From positions 1,054,001 to 1,118,000 of the forward strand of contig CAWBOV010000002.1 in the NCBI GenBank assembly GCA_963790525.1: a stretch of 64,000 nt of DNA. Direction: 5' to 3'. Source of the stretch: CAWBOV01 sp963790525 (GTDB taxonomy: Bacteria > Actinomycetota > Actinomycetes > Mycobacteriales > Jatrophihabitantaceae). The notes beneath the pieces are model-generated. The model worked only from the letters and a program-made list of their open reading frames with translations, was not told the origin of the DNA and ran no database searches. The translations under genes and the position numbers were made by a program. Positions 30,678 through 40,100 of this stretch are shown here, piece after piece. Each line of letters begins with the position of its first letter. Position 1 is the first letter of the stretch.

Positions 30678-31820
30678 ATGCCTTTGTCCGCCCGTACTCG
30701 ACGACGCCCTCAGGCTGACCGGAATGCGAGTTCCGCGCTGTTTGTCGGTGATCACGTCACCCGATCCGGCCGCGTCAGCAGGCCGATCCTCGCGGCTCTC
30801 GCCGCAGCACTCACCCTCATCGCCGGCGTCGTGGCCGTCTCGGCCACCGGCCAGGCCGGCTCCGCCGCCACGTGCACGGTCTCGGCCAAGCTCGTGCCGA
30901 CCTGCGGGCGCTGGTTCGGCATCGCCCCGCGGGCGAAGACCAAGACCACGATCTCGGTGGGTCTGCCCATCGTGGAGCGCGAGGTCGGCAGCCAGTTCAA
31001 CATGATCCACACGTACCACTCGAACAGTCAGCTCTTCCCCGGCAAGGCCGAGAGAGCTCTGACGATCAGTTCCGGCCGGCTGCTCCTGACGAACTGGAAG
31101 CCCGCCACCGACATGACCTGGGCCGCCGTCGCCGCCGGCAAGGCCGACGCCCGCATCGACGCCGAGGCCGCCTACCTCAAGGCGAACTTCCCGTACCGCT
31201 TCCTCCTCGCGATCTGGCACGAGCCGGAGAACGACGTCAACCCCGCGGCCGGATCCGGGATGACCGCCTCGGACTACGCCGCGATGTACCGCCACGTCGT
31301 GCTGCGGCTGCGCTCGCACGGTGCGACCAACGCCGTCACCGTCATGAACTACATGGGCTACCAGCCGTGGGTGACCAAGTCCTGGTTCACGTCGCTGTGG
31401 CCGGGCGACGATGTGGTCGACTGGATCAGCTACGACCCCTACGGCAGCGCCGTGGCGACGTTCTCCCGCCCCTCCACCTTCGGCGGGATGGTCGATCACC
31501 CCGTGGGGTCCTTCCCGGGCTTCTACACCTACTTCACCAAGCTGCACCCGGGCGTGCCGATCATGCTGTCCGAGTGGGGCGTCCAGGACAACAGCTCGAA
31601 CCCCGCGCTCAAGGCGGCGTTCTTCGCGACGGTGCCGCGCGACATCGTCAACTTCCCGATGCTGAAGGCGATCAGCTACTTCGACATGGCGAAGTCTCCC
31701 GACCCGCGGGTCAGCAACACCGCGATGGACGACACGTCCCAGACGCTCAAGGCGTTCACCGCGTGCAAGAACTCGCCGGTGTTCGCGGTGTCCGGCTGGT
31801 CCTACGCGAAGGTGATCTGA
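30678..31820 (+). CDS. Secreted GH26-like glycoside hydrolase
   Basis: This 380-residue protein has an export signal after a basic N-terminus (RPILAALAAALTLIAGVVAVSA, here as its core LAALAAALTLIAGVV) and a TIM-barrel-like domain related to family GH26. Candidate catalytic residues are Glu182 in IWHEPEND and Glu299 in MLSEWGVQD. It lacks the membrane anchor of the paralogue at 21687-22859. It stands between the two halves of the exopolysaccharide region, so processing of the released polymer is likely. The exact substrate is unknown; beta-mannan is only the best known target of the family. Confidence 0.82.
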   Translation: MPLSARTRRRPQADRNASSALFVGDHVTRSGRVSRPILAALAAALTLIAGVVAVSATGQAGSAATCTVSAKLVPTCGRWFGIAPRAKTKTTISVGLPIVEREVGSQFNMIHTYHSNSQLFPGKAERALTISSGRLLLTNWKPATDMTWAAVAAGKADARIDAEAAYLKANFPYRFLLAIWHEPENDVNPAAGSGMTASDYAAMYRHVVLRLRSHGATNAVTVMNYMGYQPWVTKSWFTSLWPGDDVVDWISYDPYGSAVATFSRPSTFGGMVDHPVGSFPGFYTYFTKLHPGVPIMLSEWGVQDNSSNPALKAAFFATVPRDIVNFPMLKAISYFDMAKSPDPRVSNTAMDDTSQTLKAFTACKNSPVFAVSGWSYAKVI

Positions 31821-31843
31821 GGGCCGACCACGATCTCGGCAGA

Positions 31844-31881
31844 CAGCTCCGGGCCGGTCATCCGACCGGCCCGGAACTGTC
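31844..31881. terminator. Strong hairpin between convergent genes
   Basis: A 17-pair inverted repeat with one mismatch (ACAG.TCCGGGCCGGTC, loop ATCC) lies between the stop of the GH26 gene (31820) and the stop of the PAP2 gene (31891). Being symmetrical, it could end transcription from both sides. It lacks a long T-run on either side. Confidence 0.65.
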
Positions 31882-31890
31882 AGCGGTGTG

Positions 31891-32733
31891 TCAGTGCGCG
31901 GCGGCGTACGGGCGCTTCGGTGCCTGCGGCTCCTGCGCCTCGGCGTCAGTCGCCGGTCGGCCGTGCGGGCCGTACGAGTAGGCCAGTGCGGCAGCTACGG
32001 CTGCGGACACGATCAGCAGCAGGTAGCCGAAGATGATCCCGGCGACCGCGTCGGTGAGCCAGTGCTTGGACAGGAACACCCGCGAGTACGCCTCGATGTA
32101 GGCGGTCGTGCCGAGTCCGGCCCACAGGGCGATCCGCCACGCGCGGGTCAGCGGCGGCAGCACCATGATCACGAACACCAGGATCAGGCCGTAGACGCAG
32201 AGGATGCGTCCAACTCCGCCGGAGGGGAAGTTGCCCTTGGTCGTGGGCACGTGGTCCCGGGCGACGATCTTCGTCAGCCCCTTCTGGCTCCAGCGCTCGG
32301 CGAAGAACAGCGCGAAGATCGCCACCGGCGGTACCCAGAAGTTGCGCCGCCAGATCGCGGCCAGCACGACGATCGCGAACATGCACACGAGCTCGACGTT
32401 GCCGGTGTTCCCGATCGTCGTGAGCTTGTTCATCATCGACGTGAACTTGTCGGCGTAGACCTGCTGCTGGACCCAGCGGAACGTCGGATCGTCGACGCTG
32501 CTCTGCAGCGCCTTGGCCAGGAAGCCGACCGGCAGGCAGACGACGGTGACGGCGGCAGTGCCGAGCACGAGGATGCCGAGCGCGGACGGGATCGCCCCGA
32601 ACCGTGCCGCGGCCGCCCTGCCCCAGGCCGACGGTCCGCCGCCGGGCAGTGCCCAGGTGGCGCGGTAGGCGACGTAGCCCAGCGCGATCGACACCACCAG
32701 CCCTACGAAGAACAAGGTGATGAGTACGGCCAT
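31891..32733 (-). CDS. PAP2 superfamily membrane phosphatase-like protein
   Basis: This 280-residue protein has about six transmembrane segments. The PAP2 phosphatase signatures are KIVARDHVP (motif 1 variant), NFPSGGVGR (motif 2) and SRVFLSKHWLTDAVAG (motif 3). Motif 2 normally reads PSGH; here the histidine is replaced by glycine, which could lower or change activity. In a polysaccharide region a PAP2 protein would be expected to recycle undecaprenyl pyrophosphate. ATG is at 32731-32733, divergent from the first propeller gene. Confidence 0.82.
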   Translation of the reverse strand: MAVLITLFFVGLVVSIALGYVAYRATWALPGGGPSAWGRAAAARFGAIPSALGILVLGTAAVTVVCLPVGFLAKALQSSVDDPTFRWVQQQVYADKFTSMMNKLTTIGNTGNVELVCMFAIVVLAAIWRRNFWVPPVAIFALFFAERWSQKGLTKIVARDHVPTTKGNFPSGGVGRILCVYGLILVFVIMVLPPLTRAWRIALWAGLGTTAYIEAYSRVFLSKHWLTDAVAGIIFGYLLLIVSAAVAAALAYSYGPHGRPATDAEAQEPQAPKRPYAAAH

Positions 32734-32977
32734 TGGATCCCCCCGAATGTGATGGCCCCGTGTCGACAAAGATCGACATCACGGAGATGGTAACCGACGT
32801 CCGTCGCCGCACGATGTCGAGCTTCTGACGCGGTCAAGCAGTGTTGCAGGATATGACTTCTACGGAAGTATCACGTCTGAGTTGCCATTCTGTCGAGCCG
32901 GAGGGCAGAATGTAAGGCAGATGATGCCGCCGGGGGGCGGCATCCTGCGCCTGCGGGCGCACACGGGGGAGTCGACA
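32734..32977 (+). promoter_or_regulatory. Upstream region and leader of propeller gene 1
   Basis: The 244-base gap contains a perfect inverted repeat TGTCGA-CAAAGA-TCGACA at 32761-32778, well placed to control the divergent PAP2 gene or propeller gene 1. The leader has two stacked hairpins: GATGCCGCC-GGGG-GGCGGCATC at 32923-32944 and TGCGCC-TGCG-GGCGCA at 32946-32961. These are followed by CACGGGGGAG, whose GGGGGAG (32965-32971) is the ribosome site for the GTG at 32978. The same order of G-run, GCC-loop-GGC hairpin and GGGGGA recurs before all five paralogues. Confidence 0.6.
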
Positions 32978-35900
32978 GTGTCAGGAATCATCAGGCGCGC
33001 CTGCGCAGCTGCCGTCGTGGCGGCGACCGTACTCGGACTGCAGATCGGGTACTCGGCCGCGGCGCACGCCAGCGGCAACAGCACCGCCCAGTCCCAGATC
33101 GTCAGTGCCGCCGCGTCCACCGCGACGCCGGACATCAGCGACGGGATCGTCTACGCGATCACCCAGGTCGGCACCCGGATGATCGTGGGCGGGAGCTTCA
33201 CCACCGTCGCCAACCACGGCTCGACGGCCACGGTCACCCGCAACTACATCCTCGCCTTCGACGCGACGACCGGTCTGATCGACACCGGTTTCGTCCCCGC
33301 CCTGGACGGGGTGGTCGAGTCGATCACCCCGGGGCCCTCGGCGGACACGGTCTACGTCGGTGGCCTGTTCAGCACGGTCAACGGCGTCAAGTCCAAGGGC
33401 ATCGTCCTGCTCAGCACCGTCACCGGCCAGATCGTGAACGGGTGGAAGCCGGCCGCGATGGACGGCGGCGTGTACACCGTCCGTCTCGCCGGCGGCCGCC
33501 TCTACATCGCGGGGACCTTCGTCACCCTCAACAAGATCCAGCACCAGGGGATCGGCACGCTCAACCCGCTCACCGGCGCGCTGGACCCGTTCATGAACGT
33601 CCAGCTCACCGGCCACCACAACTACACCGGCGCCGCGGGGGAGTCCAACGGCGCGGTGGGGCCGCGGGCCATGGACGTCTCGCCCGACGGCACCCGGCTC
33701 GTCGCCGTCGGCAACTTCAAGTACGTCAACGGTGTCCTGCAGGACCAGATCGTGATGATCGATCTCAACGCCGGCGCCAGCGCCGTGGTCGACCCGAACT
33801 GGTACACCAGCGACTACACCGCCCGCTGCTACTACTGGGCCTACGACTCCTACCTGCGTGACATCGCCTTCTCCCCGGACGGCTCCTACTTCGTCGTCGT
33901 CGGCACCGGCGGCAGCGGCAACAACACCGACGGCTCCCGCTCGCTGTGCGACGCAGCCGCCCGCTGGGAGACCAACGGCACCGGGACCAACGTCCAGCCC
34001 ACCTGGGTCGACTACACCGGCAACGACACCGTTCTCTCCGTCGCGGTCACCGGCACCGCCATCTACGTCGGCGGGCACATGCGCTGGTTCAACAACCCGA
34101 ACGCGCTCGACTCCGCCGGTTCGGGCTCCGTGCCGCGCGCGGGCATGGCCGCCCTCGACCCGGTCAACGGCCTGCCGCTGAACTGGAACCCCGGGCGCAA
34201 CCCGCGCGGCTCCGGAGCCTGGGCTGTCTACGCCTCGGCCAGCGGCATCTATGTCGGCAGCGACACCGACTACTTCGGCTACGACGACCAGTACCACCGG
34301 ATGAAGATCGGCTACTTCCCGCTCGCGGGCGGCTACGCCCCCGCCTCGACGGCGACGGCGACCCTGCCTGCCAACATCTACCTGGCCGGCCCGAACGCCG
34401 CCTCGACGACGCTGGTCTACCGCCCCGATTCGGGCACGACGATCGGGACCACCACGACGGTCGGCTCGAGCATCAACTGGTCGACCACCAGGGGCGCGTT
34501 CATGGTCGGCTCCACGATCTTCTACGGCGCGACCGACGGGAACTTCTACCAGGCCAGCTTCGACGGCACGACCGTCGGGACCCCGGTCGCGATCGACCCG
34601 TACAACGACCCCAACTGGGCCAACGTCGACACCGGCTCGGGGCAGACCTTCCGCGGCGTCCGGTCCGGCTACTACAACCAGATCGGCAGCCTGACAAGCG
34701 CGTTCTACTCCGCCGGGCGGCTGTACTACACGCTCTCGGGACAGAGCAGCCTGTTCTGGCGCTACTTCACCCCGGACAGCGGCATCATCGGCGGCACGCA
34801 GTTCACCGCCTCCACCAGCACCACCTTCCGGACGTTCTCCGGCGCCTTCCTCTCGGGCTCGACGCTGTACTACGCGAACAGCTTCGACGGCACGCTGCAC
34901 AGCGTGGGCTTCGCCGCCGGAACGCTGACCGGCGGCGACACGGTCGTCAGCGGCCCGCTGGTGGACGGCAAGGACTGGCGCGCCAAGTCGATGTTCGCCT
35001 ACGGCGCGGCGACGTTCCCGAACGTCCTTCCGACGGCATCGGCGACCTCGACCTGCACGGACCTCAACTGCAGCTTCGACGGCTCCGCGTCAGCTGACTC
35101 GGACGGCACGATCGCCTCCTACGCCTGGACGTTCGGTGACGGGACGACGGGCACGGGCGTCGCTCCGGCGCACGGTTACGCCACCGCGGGCACCTACGCG
35201 GTGTCCCTGGTGGTCACCGACAACCGGGGCGGCCAGAGCACGGCGTGGACGGGCTCGGTGACCGTCACCGCCCCGAACGCGCCGGCCATCTCGTCGGTCG
35301 CGTCGGCCCACTCCTACGCGGCGTCGGGCACCAGCCCGTCGCTGACCGTGCCGGCGGGCGTCCAGGCGGGTGACACCGAGCTGCTCTACGTCAGCACCAA
35401 CAACGTCGGCATCACCGGAACACCGGCGGGCCTGACCGGCTGGACGCAGATCGCTCAGCAGGCGTCCTCGACGGTGTTGCAGACCACGGTGTTCGAGCGC
35501 TCTGCGTCGGCGACCGACTCCGGCACAGCGGTGACGGTGCCGCTCTCGGCGTCGGCCGGGACCGCGCTGCAGCTGGTCGTGTACCGCTCGGTGGGCAGCG
35601 CGACGCCGGTCGTGGCGAGTGCGCAGGACAGTGCTACGGCCACCCACGTCGCTCCCGCGGTGACGGTGTCCGCGGGCGGCTCGTGGGTCGTCAACAGCTG
35701 GACCGACAAGTCCTCGACGACCTCGGCCTGGACGCTCCCGGCCGCGGTCACCGGGCGCGACACCGTGATCGGCACCGGCGGTGGCCGGGTGACCTCGGCC
35801 GTGGCCGACAGCGGTGCGGCGGTGGCGTCGGGCACCTATCCGGCCCAGACGGCGACCGTCACCGGCGGGGCGAGCGGCAAGGGCGAGACGATCAGCATCG

Positions 35901-36808
35901 TCCTCAAGCCCGCGGCGCCGAACATCCTGCCGACGGCCAGTGCGACCACGTCCTGCACGGACGCCACCTGCACGTTCGACGGATCGGCATCGTCGGACAC
36001 AGACGGAACGGTGCAGTCTTACGCCTGGGACTTCGGTGACACCACCTCGGGGACGGGCAAGACGACGTCGCACACCTACACCGCCTCGGGCACCTACAAC
36101 GTCGCCCTGACGGTGACCGACGACCAGGGCGGCGTGAGCACGGCCTGGACCGGGACCGTCAGCGTGACGGTGCCGGCCGTGGCGCCGGTCTCCTACGTCA
36201 GCTCCAGCAAGTCCTACGCCGCGGCCAGCTCGGTTCCCTCGCTCATCGCTCCGGCTGGGATCCAGGCCGGTGACACGGAACTGCTGTCGGTGACGACCAA
36301 CTCCGCGGCCACCGTGTCGGCGCCGTCGGGCTGGACCCAGGTCGCCAGTCAGGCCTCGACCACGGCGCTGCAGACCACGGTCTTCCAGCGGGCGGCGGGA
36401 GCGACGGACTCGGGCACATTGGTCTCGGTGTCGCTGTCGGCGTCGTCCGGGGTCGCCCTCGAGCTGTCGGTCTACCGGGGTGTCGCCGCGGTGACGGCCG
36501 TTGCCGGTGCTGCGGACTCGGGCACGGCGACGCACTCCGCGCCGGCGGTCGCGGTGTCCACCAACGGCTCGTGGGTCCTGAACTACTGGACCGACAAGTC
36601 CTCGACGACCACGGCCTGGACGACGCCCGCGACCGTTACCTCACGGGACTCCGTGATCGGGACCGGTGGCGGACGGGTCACCGTCGCGGTGGCCGACAGC
36701 GGGGCTCCGCAGTCGGCGGGGACCTACCCTGCACAGACCGCCACCGTCACCGGTGGCGCCAGCGGCAAGGGTGCGTCGCTGAGCATCGTTCTGGCGCCCC
36801 AGAGCTGA
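32978..36808 (+). CDS. Propeller paralogue 1: secreted beta-propeller/PKD protein, two PKD-C units
   Basis: This intact 1276-residue protein starts at GTG after GGGGGAG. It has a signal peptide (to about residue 30), an N-terminal beta-propeller with delta-60-like blades (about 48-455; RMIVGGSFTTV, YVGGLFSTVNG, YIAGTFVTL), a second blade-rich block (455-670; TIFYGATDGNFYQASFDG, FTPDSGIIGGTQF), a PKD domain (682-768; YAWTFGDGTTGTG), a C module of about 205 residues (768-981), then PKD2 (983-1066) and C module 2 (to the end). No LPXTG or other anchor is seen, so it is probably released or held in the matrix. No catalytic residues are recognised; adhesion or glycan binding is inferred. It has no malectin-like module. 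Confidence 0.85.
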   Translation: MSGIIRRACAAAVVAATVLGLQIGYSAAAHASGNSTAQSQIVSAAASTATPDISDGIVYAITQVGTRMIVGGSFTTVANHGSTATVTRNYILAFDATTGLIDTGFVPALDGVVESITPGPSADTVYVGGLFSTVNGVKSKGIVLLSTVTGQIVNGWKPAAMDGGVYTVRLAGGRLYIAGTFVTLNKIQHQGIGTLNPLTGALDPFMNVQLTGHHNYTGAAGESNGAVGPRAMDVSPDGTRLVAVGNFKYVNGVLQDQIVMIDLNAGASAVVDPNWYTSDYTARCYYWAYDSYLRDIAFSPDGSYFVVVGTGGSGNNTDGSRSLCDAAARWETNGTGTNVQPTWVDYTGNDTVLSVAVTGTAIYVGGHMRWFNNPNALDSAGSGSVPRAGMAALDPVNGLPLNWNPGRNPRGSGAWAVYASASGIYVGSDTDYFGYDDQYHRMKIGYFPLAGGYAPASTATATLPANIYLAGPNAASTTLVYRPDSGTTIGTTTTVGSSINWSTTRGAFMVGSTIFYGATDGNFYQASFDGTTVGTPVAIDPYNDPNWANVDTGSGQTFRGVRSGYYNQIGSLTSAFYSAGRLYYTLSGQSSLFWRYFTPDSGIIGGTQFTASTSTTFRTFSGAFLSGSTLYYANSFDGTLHSVGFAAGTLTGGDTVVSGPLVDGKDWRAKSMFAYGAATFPNVLPTASATSTCTDLNCSFDGSASADSDGTIASYAWTFGDGTTGTGVAPAHGYATAGTYAVSLVVTDNRGGQSTAWTGSVTVTAPNAPAISSVASAHSYAASGTSPSLTVPAGVQAGDTELLYVSTNNVGITGTPAGLTGWTQIAQQASSTVLQTTVFERSASATDSGTAVTVPLSASAGTALQLVVYRSVGSATPVVASAQDSATATHVAPAVTVSAGGSWVVNSWTDKSSTTSAWTLPAAVTGRDTVIGTGGGRVTSAVADSGAAVASGTYPAQTATVTGGASGKGETISIVLKPAAPNILPTASATTSCTDATCTFDGSASSDTDGTVQSYAWDFGDTTSGTGKTTSHTYTASGTYNVALTVTDDQGGVSTAWTGTVSVTVPAVAPVSYVSSSKSYAAASSVPSLIAPAGIQAGDTELLSVTTNSAATVSAPSGWTQVASQASTTALQTTVFQRAAGATDSGTLVSVSLSASSGVALELSVYRGVAAVTAVAGAADSGTATHSAPAVAVSTNGSWVLNYWTDKSSTTTAWTTPATVTSRDSVIGTGGGRVTVAVADSGAPQSAGTYPAQTATVTGGASGKGASLSIVLAPQS

Positions 36809-36870
36809 TCGGCACGCGGCCGGGACGCCGGCTCGGCCGACCGTTTTCACTACATTGTCAAGATAGAACC

Positions 36871-36914
36871 GGTATCGGGCCGACGGGTGAACCGTCGGCC
36901 CGATACCCGTTTTT
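36871..36914 (+). terminator. Rho-independent terminator after propeller gene 1
   Basis: A perfect 16-pair stem (36871-36886 with 36892-36907, loop GTGAA) is followed by CGTTTTT. This is the clearest intrinsic terminator in the window and shows that paralogue 1 is transcribed separately from paralogue 2. Confidence 0.9.
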
Positions 36915-37101
36915 CGCGCCTGTTTGGTAACGAATGGGTGGCATGCCCGAACCCAAACCAGACATTAAGCCGTTGTGTAACTTCCGCCGCCGATAACTTA
37001 CGAGCAAGACTTGCAAATGATCAATTCAGGCCGCAGGATGTCCCCAGTAGCGTGGCCTTGGGGGGCGGCGCGCGATGCCTTCGGGCATTCGGGGGAGCAT
37101 T
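36915..37101 (+). promoter_or_regulatory. Promoter and structured leader of propeller gene 2
   Basis: Inverted repeat GCAAG-A-CTTGC lies at 37004-37014 in a block shared with paralogues 3 and 4. A possible promoter is TTGTGT (36973-36978) with TAACTT (36994-36999), spaced 15. The leader shows CCCCA pairing with TGGGG across 37042-37064, a six-G run at 37060-37065, a hairpin GATGCC-TTCG-GGCATT (37074-37089) and the GGGGGAG ribosome site (37091-37097) before the GTG at 37102. Confidence 0.6.
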
Positions 37102-40100
37102 GTGTTCACATTTCGGCGCGCGGTCGCATGCCTGGCCGCACTCGCAACAGCAGTCGCCCTTCAGGGCGCATTCAGCCTGACCGCTCAGGCCGCAGGGACA
37201 GCCCAGTCGACCGTGGTCAGCCCGGCGGCGGCGTCCTACACGCCTGACTTCCAGGACGGCATCGTCTATGCCATCCAGCAGGTCGGCACGCGCATCCTCG
37301 TCGGCGGCAGCTTCACCAAGGTCGCGCCGCACGGCTCCTCGGCGGTGGTGACACGCAACTACGTGATGGCCTTCAACGCCAGCACCGGCGCGATCGACAC
37401 CGGGTTCGTCCCGGCCCTCGACGGCGTCGTGCAGAGCATCTGGCCCGGACCGTCGGCCGACACGGCCTACATCGGCGGCCTGTTCAACACCGCCAACGGC
37501 GTCAAGAGCAAGGGCGTCGTGCTGGTGAGCACGGTGACCGGCGCGATCGTCAGCGGCTGGAAGCCGGCCGCCATCAACGGCGCGGTCTACGCCGTGCGCA
37601 CGTCCGGTGGCCGCGTCTACGCGGCGGGCACCTTCACGACCGCCGCGGGTGTCTCCCACCAGGGCATCGTCGCCCTCAACGGCACGACCGGTGCGCTGGA
37701 CCCGTTCATGAACATCCAGCTGACCGGCCACCACAACTACACCGGCCAGTCGGGTCAGTCCAACGGCGCCGTCGGTCCTCGGGCGATGGACATCTCCCCG
37801 GACGGCAAGACGATGGTCATCATCGGCAACTTCAAGCAGGCGAACGGTCTGGCCTACGACCAGATCGTCATGGTCGACCTGAGCGGCTCCTCCGCGGCGA
37901 TCAACCTGAACTGGAACACCGTCGACTACACGGCCGCGTGCTACAGCAACGCCTTCGACACCTACATGCGCGACGTCTCCTTCTCCCCGGACGGCAGCTA
38001 CTTCGCCGTTGCGGCCACCGGCGGTAGCGGCAACAACACCGACGGCACCCGCTCGCTCTGCGACTCCGCCACCCGCTGGGAGACCTCCGCCACCGGCGCG
38101 AACGTCCAGCCGACGTGGGTCGACTACTCCGGCAACGACTCGATCCTCTCGGTCACCGTCACCGGTACGGCCGTCTACATCGGCGGTCACCAGCGCTGGC
38201 TGAACAACCCCAACGCCTACGACTCCGCCGGCACCGGCGCCGTCCCGCGTCCGGGCCTGGCCGCGCTCGACCCGAACAGCGGCATCCCGCTGGCCTGGAA
38301 CCCGGGCCGCAACCCGCGCGGTTCCGGCGCCTGGGCGATGTACTCCAACAGCCTCGGCCTCTACGTGGGCATCGGACACCGACTACTTCGGTGACCACGA
38401 CCAGTACCACAACATGAAGCTCGGCTTCTTCCCGCTGGCCGGTGGCTCCGCCCCGGCGTCGACGAGCACGCAGAGCCTGCCGTCGAACGTCTTCGAGGCC
38501 GGCCTGCTGCCCAACGCCTCGACCAGCAACGTGCTCTACCGCGTCGACGCCGGCGGCCCGACACTCGCGGCCACCGACAACGGCCCTGACTGGACCGGCG
38601 ACGCCAACGGCTCGGCCTACAGCAGCGGTGGCAACACCGCCGGCGTGGAGCCCGAGCGCAGCGCGGACGGCCTCGGTCGAGGCACAGGCGCCGACGGCAC
38701 TGTTCGACAGCGAGCGCTGGGCACCGCAGAGCTGGGCCTTCCCGGTTCCGGCCGGGACCAGGTCACGGTCAACCTGTTCTTCGCCAACCGCTGCACCTGC
38801 ACCAGCGGTGTCGGGCAGCGCGTCTTCAACGTCGCCATCGACGGCACGACCGTGCTGCCGAACTACGACATCGTCGCCGATGTGGGCGACCAGACCGCGG
38901 TGCAGAAGTCGTACACGATCACCAGTGACGGCACGGTCAACATCGACCTGTCCAACGGATCGTCGGACAACGCGGTCATCAACGGCATCGAGATCGTCAA
39001 GAAGACGACGCCGGTGCTCTACCGCGTCGACGCCGCCGGACCGGCCATCGCCGCGAACGACGGCGGACCCGGACTGGATCGCCGACGACAGCGACCAGGC
39101 GGCGGCCTCGGCGTACCGCAACACCGGCAGCAACACCGCCGGCTACAGCCCGAGCGCGAACCGCGGTTCGGCGCTGGAGGCGGCCGCCCCGACGGCACTG
39201 TTCGACACGGAGCGCTGGGGCCCGCAGAGCTGGGCCTTCCCGGTTCCGGCCGGCACCCAGGTGAGCGTGAACCTGTTCTTCGCCAACCGGTACAGCGGCA
39301 CGACCCAGCCCGGTCAGCGGGTGTTCAACGTCGCGCTCGACGGCACCACCGTGCTGCCGAACTACGACATCGTCGCCGACGTGGGCGACCAGACCGGTAC
39401 CGAGAAGTCCTTCACGATCACCAGTGACGGCACGGTGAACATCGATCTCACCAACGGTCCCGCGGACAACGCGCTGATCAACGGCATCGAGATCGTCAAC
39501 ACCAGCACCGGTGGCGGCGGCACGACTCCGCCGACGGGCCCGACGACCTCGGACCTGGCCTACCGCGCCTACACCAGCACCACGATCGGCACGCTGACGA
39601 CCGTCCCGAACACGGGGATCGACTGGTCGACGACGCGCGGCGCCTTCATGGCCGGCAACACGATCTTCTACGGCTCGACCGACGGCAACTTCTACAAGGC
39701 CAGCTTCAACGGCTCGAGCGTCGGTACGCCCGTCTCGATCGACCCCTACAACGACCCGTTGTGGGACAACAAGGACACCGGCTCGGGCCAGACCTACCAG
39801 GGCGTCCGCTCGGACTTCTACTCCGAGATCGGCAACGTCACGGGCGCCTTCTACAACGGCGGTCGGATGTACTACTCGCTGCTCGGTCAGTCCACCCTGT
39901 TCTGGCGCTGGTTCTCACCCGACAGCGGCATCATCGGCGGCACCCAGTACTCGGCCTCCGGTGGCGACTTCAGCAACACGGCCGGTGAGTTCCTGAGCGG
40001 CAGCACGCTGTACTACGCCAACCGGGCCGACGGCACGCTGCACACGGTGTCCTTCAGCGCCGGCGTCGTCAGCGGCACCGACACCGTGGTCAGCGGTCCG

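Noticed and set aside
32920..33000. Leader as a known c-di-AMP (ydaO) or c-di-GMP-I riboswitch
   Set aside because: The conserved internal sequences of those classes, as I remember them, are not visible; only the G-runs and a hairpin are shared, so no class was assigned.
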